Part shown: in pieces, positions 61,911 through 64,000 of the stretch
How positions within the stretch are numbered: the first letter of the stretch is position 1
Layout: each line of letters begins with the position of its first letter
Assembly (NCBI RefSeq): GCF_009857915.1
Contig: NZ_WWCM01000010.1
Span: forward strand, 124,001 to 188,000
Source: Duganella qianjiadongensis
GTDB lineage: Bacteria; Pseudomonadota; Gammaproteobacteria; Burkholderiales; Burkholderiaceae_D
DNA: 64,000 nt
Direction: 5' to 3'
Made by a program: the position numbers and the translations under genes
The notes under the pieces: model-generated
Seen by the model: the letters and a program-made list of their open reading frames with translations, nothing else
What the model was told of the DNA's origin: nothing
The model's database searches: none

Positions 61911-62501
61911 TTAGAAGTTGTAGCGCAGGCCAGCCGTGATGGCGCCGTTTTTGCGGCCCAGATCGATGTTGTTCTTGCCGTAGTTTTCGTACTCCAGCGA
62001 GACCTTCACGTTCTTGTTGACGGCATATTCAGCGCCGACCGAAGCGTACAGCGCGGTCTTGTTATCGCCGCCGCTGACCGAAGCGATGCCGGTGGTGCTG
62101 ACGGCATTGTGGTTGCGTGCCACACCCAGTTTGCCGAACAGGGCGACCTGCTCGTTGACTGGCCAGGTGCCTTTACCGGCAGCATAGTAGGAATAGGCGT
62201 CAGTCTGCACGTGGCCGGCAGCGCCGCCTACCGTGTAGTCATAGCCTTTCTTGCCGAAGTCGGTATAACCGGCTTCCACCGCCCAGGTCTTGTCGATGTT
62301 GTAGCCAGCGTAGATTTTACCGGTGGCTTTATCGCCGCTGCGGTCGGTGGTGCTGGTGGCGTTCGGTACATCGAATTTGTAATGGCTGCCCACTACGCCC
62401 AGCCCGATGTAGCCGGTACCGGCGTCGTCAGGGGCAGCAAAAGCGGAAGAAGTGGCGAAAACAGCAGCGCTAGCGGCTACAGCAAACAGAATTTTTTTCA
62501 T
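61911..62501 (-). CDS. OmpA-type eight-stranded outer-membrane protein
   Basis: 196 residues: a signal peptide (1-22, ending SSAFA) and a small barrel of alternating strands, with GYNIDKTWAVEAGYTDFG and SVGAEYAVNKNVKVSLEYEN. It ends in an aromatic residue (GLRYNF), the BAM signal. This is the OmpA N-terminal/OprW-like barrel without a peptidoglycan-binding tail. Role unknown; abundant small porin-like proteins of this kind are often stress-regulated. The upstream region holds two perfect dyads (see below). Confidence 0.88.
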   Translation of the reverse strand: MKKILFAVAASAAVFATSSAFAAPDDAGTGYIGLGVVGSHYKFDVPNATSTTDRSGDKATGKIYAGYNIDKTWAVEAGYTDFGKKGYDYTVGGAAGHVQTDAYSYYAAGKGTWPVNEQVALFGKLGVARNHNAVSTTGIASVSGGDNKTALYASVGAEYAVNKNVKVSLEYENYGKNNIDLGRKNGAITAGLRYNF

Positions 62502-62544
62502 GATCGTGATCTTTCAGCAAAAATGATTAAGGACTTGCCTGGGA

Positions 62545-62634
62545 TCGCAGTTCTGCGAAGTGCGATGTAGTCACGATAGCACTGCAGGACGGTGGCGTGC
62601 GCACCGAATCAGTAAGAAGTGTTACATGATGTAA
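62545..62634. promoter_or_regulatory. Two perfect dyads upstream of the OmpA-type gene
   Basis: TCGCAG-TT-CTGCGA (62545-62558) and TTACAT-G-ATGTAA (62622-62634) lie 44 and 121 bases before the start, in the 182-base gap after alkB. Both look like operators, or the first like a leader hairpin. No cognate regulator is identified. Confidence 0.45.
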
Positions 62635-62683
62635 GCCAAATAAAGATTGGCTCTAGAGGGCTTATTCAAAACTTAGATGAGGC

Positions 62684-63289
62684 TTAAGGGGTGCGCAGAA
62701 TATTCCTGAAAGTCAGGTTGATGCGCTCGCCGCAGGGCCGGGTCTGCTTGTTGATGCCGTGCTGCCAGTGCTGCTGCAAGCTGCCGGCCATCAGTAGCAG
62801 GGCGCCGTCGCCGAGGTCGAGCTTGAGGGTCTGGCCGCTGTGGCGGTGTTTCAGGATGAAGGTGCGGGCGGCGCCGAAACTGAGCGAAGCTATGGCCGGC
62901 TGCGGCCCCAGTTCCGGCTCGTCATCGGCATGAAAGCCCATGCTGTCGCGTTCATTGCGGTAGAAGTTGAGCAGCACGCTGTTGAAGTGCCGCCCCGTGG
63001 CCTGTTCCACCGCCTGTTTCAGTTCCCGTTGCAAGGGCGTGAACGGCAGGGGGTGAAAAGTCTTGCCGGAATAACGGTAGCTGGCGTCGCCATGCCATGC
63101 CATCAGGCGCGGTTGCAGATGCAGCTTGCCCCATACCTGTATGTGCTCGGCACGCCATGCCGTTTCATCGCGCAGGCGCTGCATGGCCTGCTCGGGCGAC
63201 AGGGCCAGCGGCAGACGCGGGGCAAACCACAGTTCGCCATCGCTGATGGGAATCTGGCGCAGGCTGGTATCGTCGGCGAATAAATCCAT
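62684..63289 (-). CDS. alkB: AlkB-type 2-oxoglutarate/Fe(II)-dependent DNA repair dioxygenase
   Basis: 201 residues, closer in layout to human ALKBH2/3 than to E. coli AlkB. Iron ligands are H120 and D122 (MGFHADDEPELG) and H177 (QQHWQHGIN); R189 and R195 (ERINLTFRN) bind 2-oxoglutarate. NFYRNERDSMGFH is the family signature. It removes alkyl groups such as 1-methyladenine and 3-methylcytosine from DNA. No Ada regulator is nearby. Confidence 0.93.
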   Translation of the reverse strand: MDLFADDTSLRQIPISDGELWFAPRLPLALSPEQAMQRLRDETAWRAEHIQVWGKLHLQPRLMAWHGDASYRYSGKTFHPLPFTPLQRELKQAVEQATGRHFNSVLLNFYRNERDSMGFHADDEPELGPQPAIASLSFGAARTFILKHRHSGQTLKLDLGDGALLLMAGSLQQHWQHGINKQTRPCGERINLTFRNILRTP

Positions 63290-63310
63290 AAGCGTGATGA
63301 TAGCGCTGAA

Positions 63311-63347
63311 GCGGAAAAAACAAAGGCGAGCCGCACGGGCTCGCCTT
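63311..63347 (-). terminator. Terminator after the last small gene
   Basis: A 10-bp stem AAGGCGAGCC/GGCTCGCCTT (63323-63332 with 63338-63347). On the minus strand a T-rich run follows (complement of the A run at 63315-63322). It separates the 120-residue gene from alkB. Confidence 0.88.
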
Positions 63348-63368
63348 CAGATACAGACCGGAGTGCAA

Positions 63369-63731
63369 TCAGGCGTAGGCTTCTGCCAGACTCATCACAC
63401 GTGGCGTGATGGTAATGCCGATGCCGCTGAACAGCGCCGTAATGGCCGCCATATTGGCTTCCATTTCTTCCGCCTTCCAGCCCTGGAACAGGTCGGTGCC
63501 GTCTTTCTGGAAATGCAGATCCAGCACTTTGCCGCGATCCTTGTGGGTGTAGCCGCCGCTGTAGGTATTCTTGAAGCCCATGGCTGCCAGCGCTGCCAGC
63601 ACTTCGGCAGGAGGATTATCCGGATCGGTGGCCATGAACACGCCAAAGGTCTTGCCCGGCGGTTTGGCGGCGATATCCACGTCGTAAATTCCTGGCGCTT
63701 TTGTCACGGTGGTACTTTTCAGAAATAACAT
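63369..63731 (-). CDS. Hypothetical small cytoplasmic protein
   Basis: Family not recognised. 120 residues without signal peptide or membrane helix; a mixed alpha/beta pattern with KTFGVFMATDPDNPPAEVLA and an aromatic, Lys-rich middle (NTYSGGYTHKDRGKVLDLHF). The ATG follows AGGGG at 9 bases and a terminator follows the gene, which supports it as real and monocistronic. No neighbour indicates a function. Confidence 0.72.
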   Translation of the reverse strand: MLFLKSTTVTKAPGIYDVDIAAKPPGKTFGVFMATDPDNPPAEVLAALAAMGFKNTYSGGYTHKDRGKVLDLHFQKDGTDLFQGWKAEEMEANMAAITALFSGIGITITPRVMSLAEAYA

Positions 63732-64000
63732 GATCTAACCCCTATCCTCGGCGCACCGGCTCAAAAACTGATTCTGTAAGAAAACATTCCAAGAGACAAG
63801 CTTATTGCTAATTAGTGGATTTGTCGACTAATCCGCCCACTTATTTGTGAATTCGTACCAATAAAACTGCAAAGTTGGCAGCTTTACTTATCCGAGCTAA
63901 CACTCCCCTTCTTCACAAATATACCCGCTCAATAGTGATTTGCAAGAAGATCAGACTGGCAGTGGTAAGCAGGCATCACTCGCCGCTGGCGTCCGCCTTT
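63732..64000. other. Right end of window without a supported gene
   Basis: AT-rich sequence upstream of the last gene, suitable for its promoter. At 63976-64000 a leftward frame could be the last eight codons of a gene beyond the edge (ending KADASGE and TGA), but this is too short to support. Confidence 0.4.

Noticed and set aside
63976..64000. Possible C-terminal end of a leftward gene (KADASGE then stop)
   Set aside because: Eight codons cannot support a gene call.

Overview
The window looks like chromosomal DNA of a betaproteobacterium of the order Burkholderiales, most likely an Oxalobacteraceae (Massilia/Duganella/Janthinobacterium-like) species. This rests on GC-rich coding style, a phaA-phaB polyhydroxybutyrate pair, a gshA/elaA/kup/ettA/min/hemA housekeeping set of proteobacterial type, and outer-membrane genes (TonB receptor, Tsx-like channel, OmpA-type barrel). 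The genus is an inference. I see no insertion sequence, phage, integrase, CRISPR array or replication origin. The whole stretch reads as stable core and accessory chromosome.

Layout. 1-228: 5' end of a PAS-containing chemoreceptor (cut by the window edge). 392-7040: a nucleoside/purine uptake locus. Two permeases and a double-ATPase ABC protein run leftward. A GntR/FCD regulator, a Tsx-like outer-membrane channel and a BMP-family binding protein run rightward. Four GTNYAC-type operator-like sites lie between the two arms. 7259-11596: an EF-hand protein facing a tightly overlapping cassette of SGNH hydrolase, small membrane-anchored protein and an Lnt-like N-acyltransferase with an extra C-terminal membrane region. 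11801-14415: a NemR-type electrophile-sensing regulator, a YqhD-type aldehyde reductase and a DJ-1/PfpI protein, with the same 15-bp operator in front of the first two. 14530-17501: MFS transporter, tRNA-Arg(CCG), membrane-anchored cytochrome c and a lipoprotein.

17605-26885: three tandem M13 zinc metallopeptidase paralogues downstream of a TonB-dependent receptor, plus a Gly-rich periplasmic protein with a terminator in its leader. 27258-33818: CtpA-type S41 protease, a KAS III-like enzyme, a MocR regulator with an AhpD-like protein, and a YbaL/KefB-type antiporter. 33852-38626: FadH 2,4-dienoyl-CoA reductase, small uncharacterised proteins and prolyl aminopeptidase. 38742-40752: phaA-phaB. 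41088-44508: metR and metE divergent, with an unusual Cys/His-rich insertion in MetE. 44736-46606: minCDE.

47383-54859: orphan response regulator, hemA-prfA-dsbB-prmC, gshA and an acetylpolyamine amidohydrolase. 55115-58995: ohr behind an inverted repeat that overlaps its promoter, elaA, a double-FKBP lipoprotein and kup. 59230-63731: rarD, ettA, an OmpA-type outer-membrane protein, alkB and a small unknown. The last 269 bases hold no supported gene.

The least conventional parts are the SGNH/anchor/Lnt-like cassette (7615-11596), the TonB receptor plus triple M13 peptidase cluster (17605-26170), the MetE insertion, and the repeat-bearing phaA leader. Functions are assigned by recalled family resemblance and visible motifs; no database search was run.
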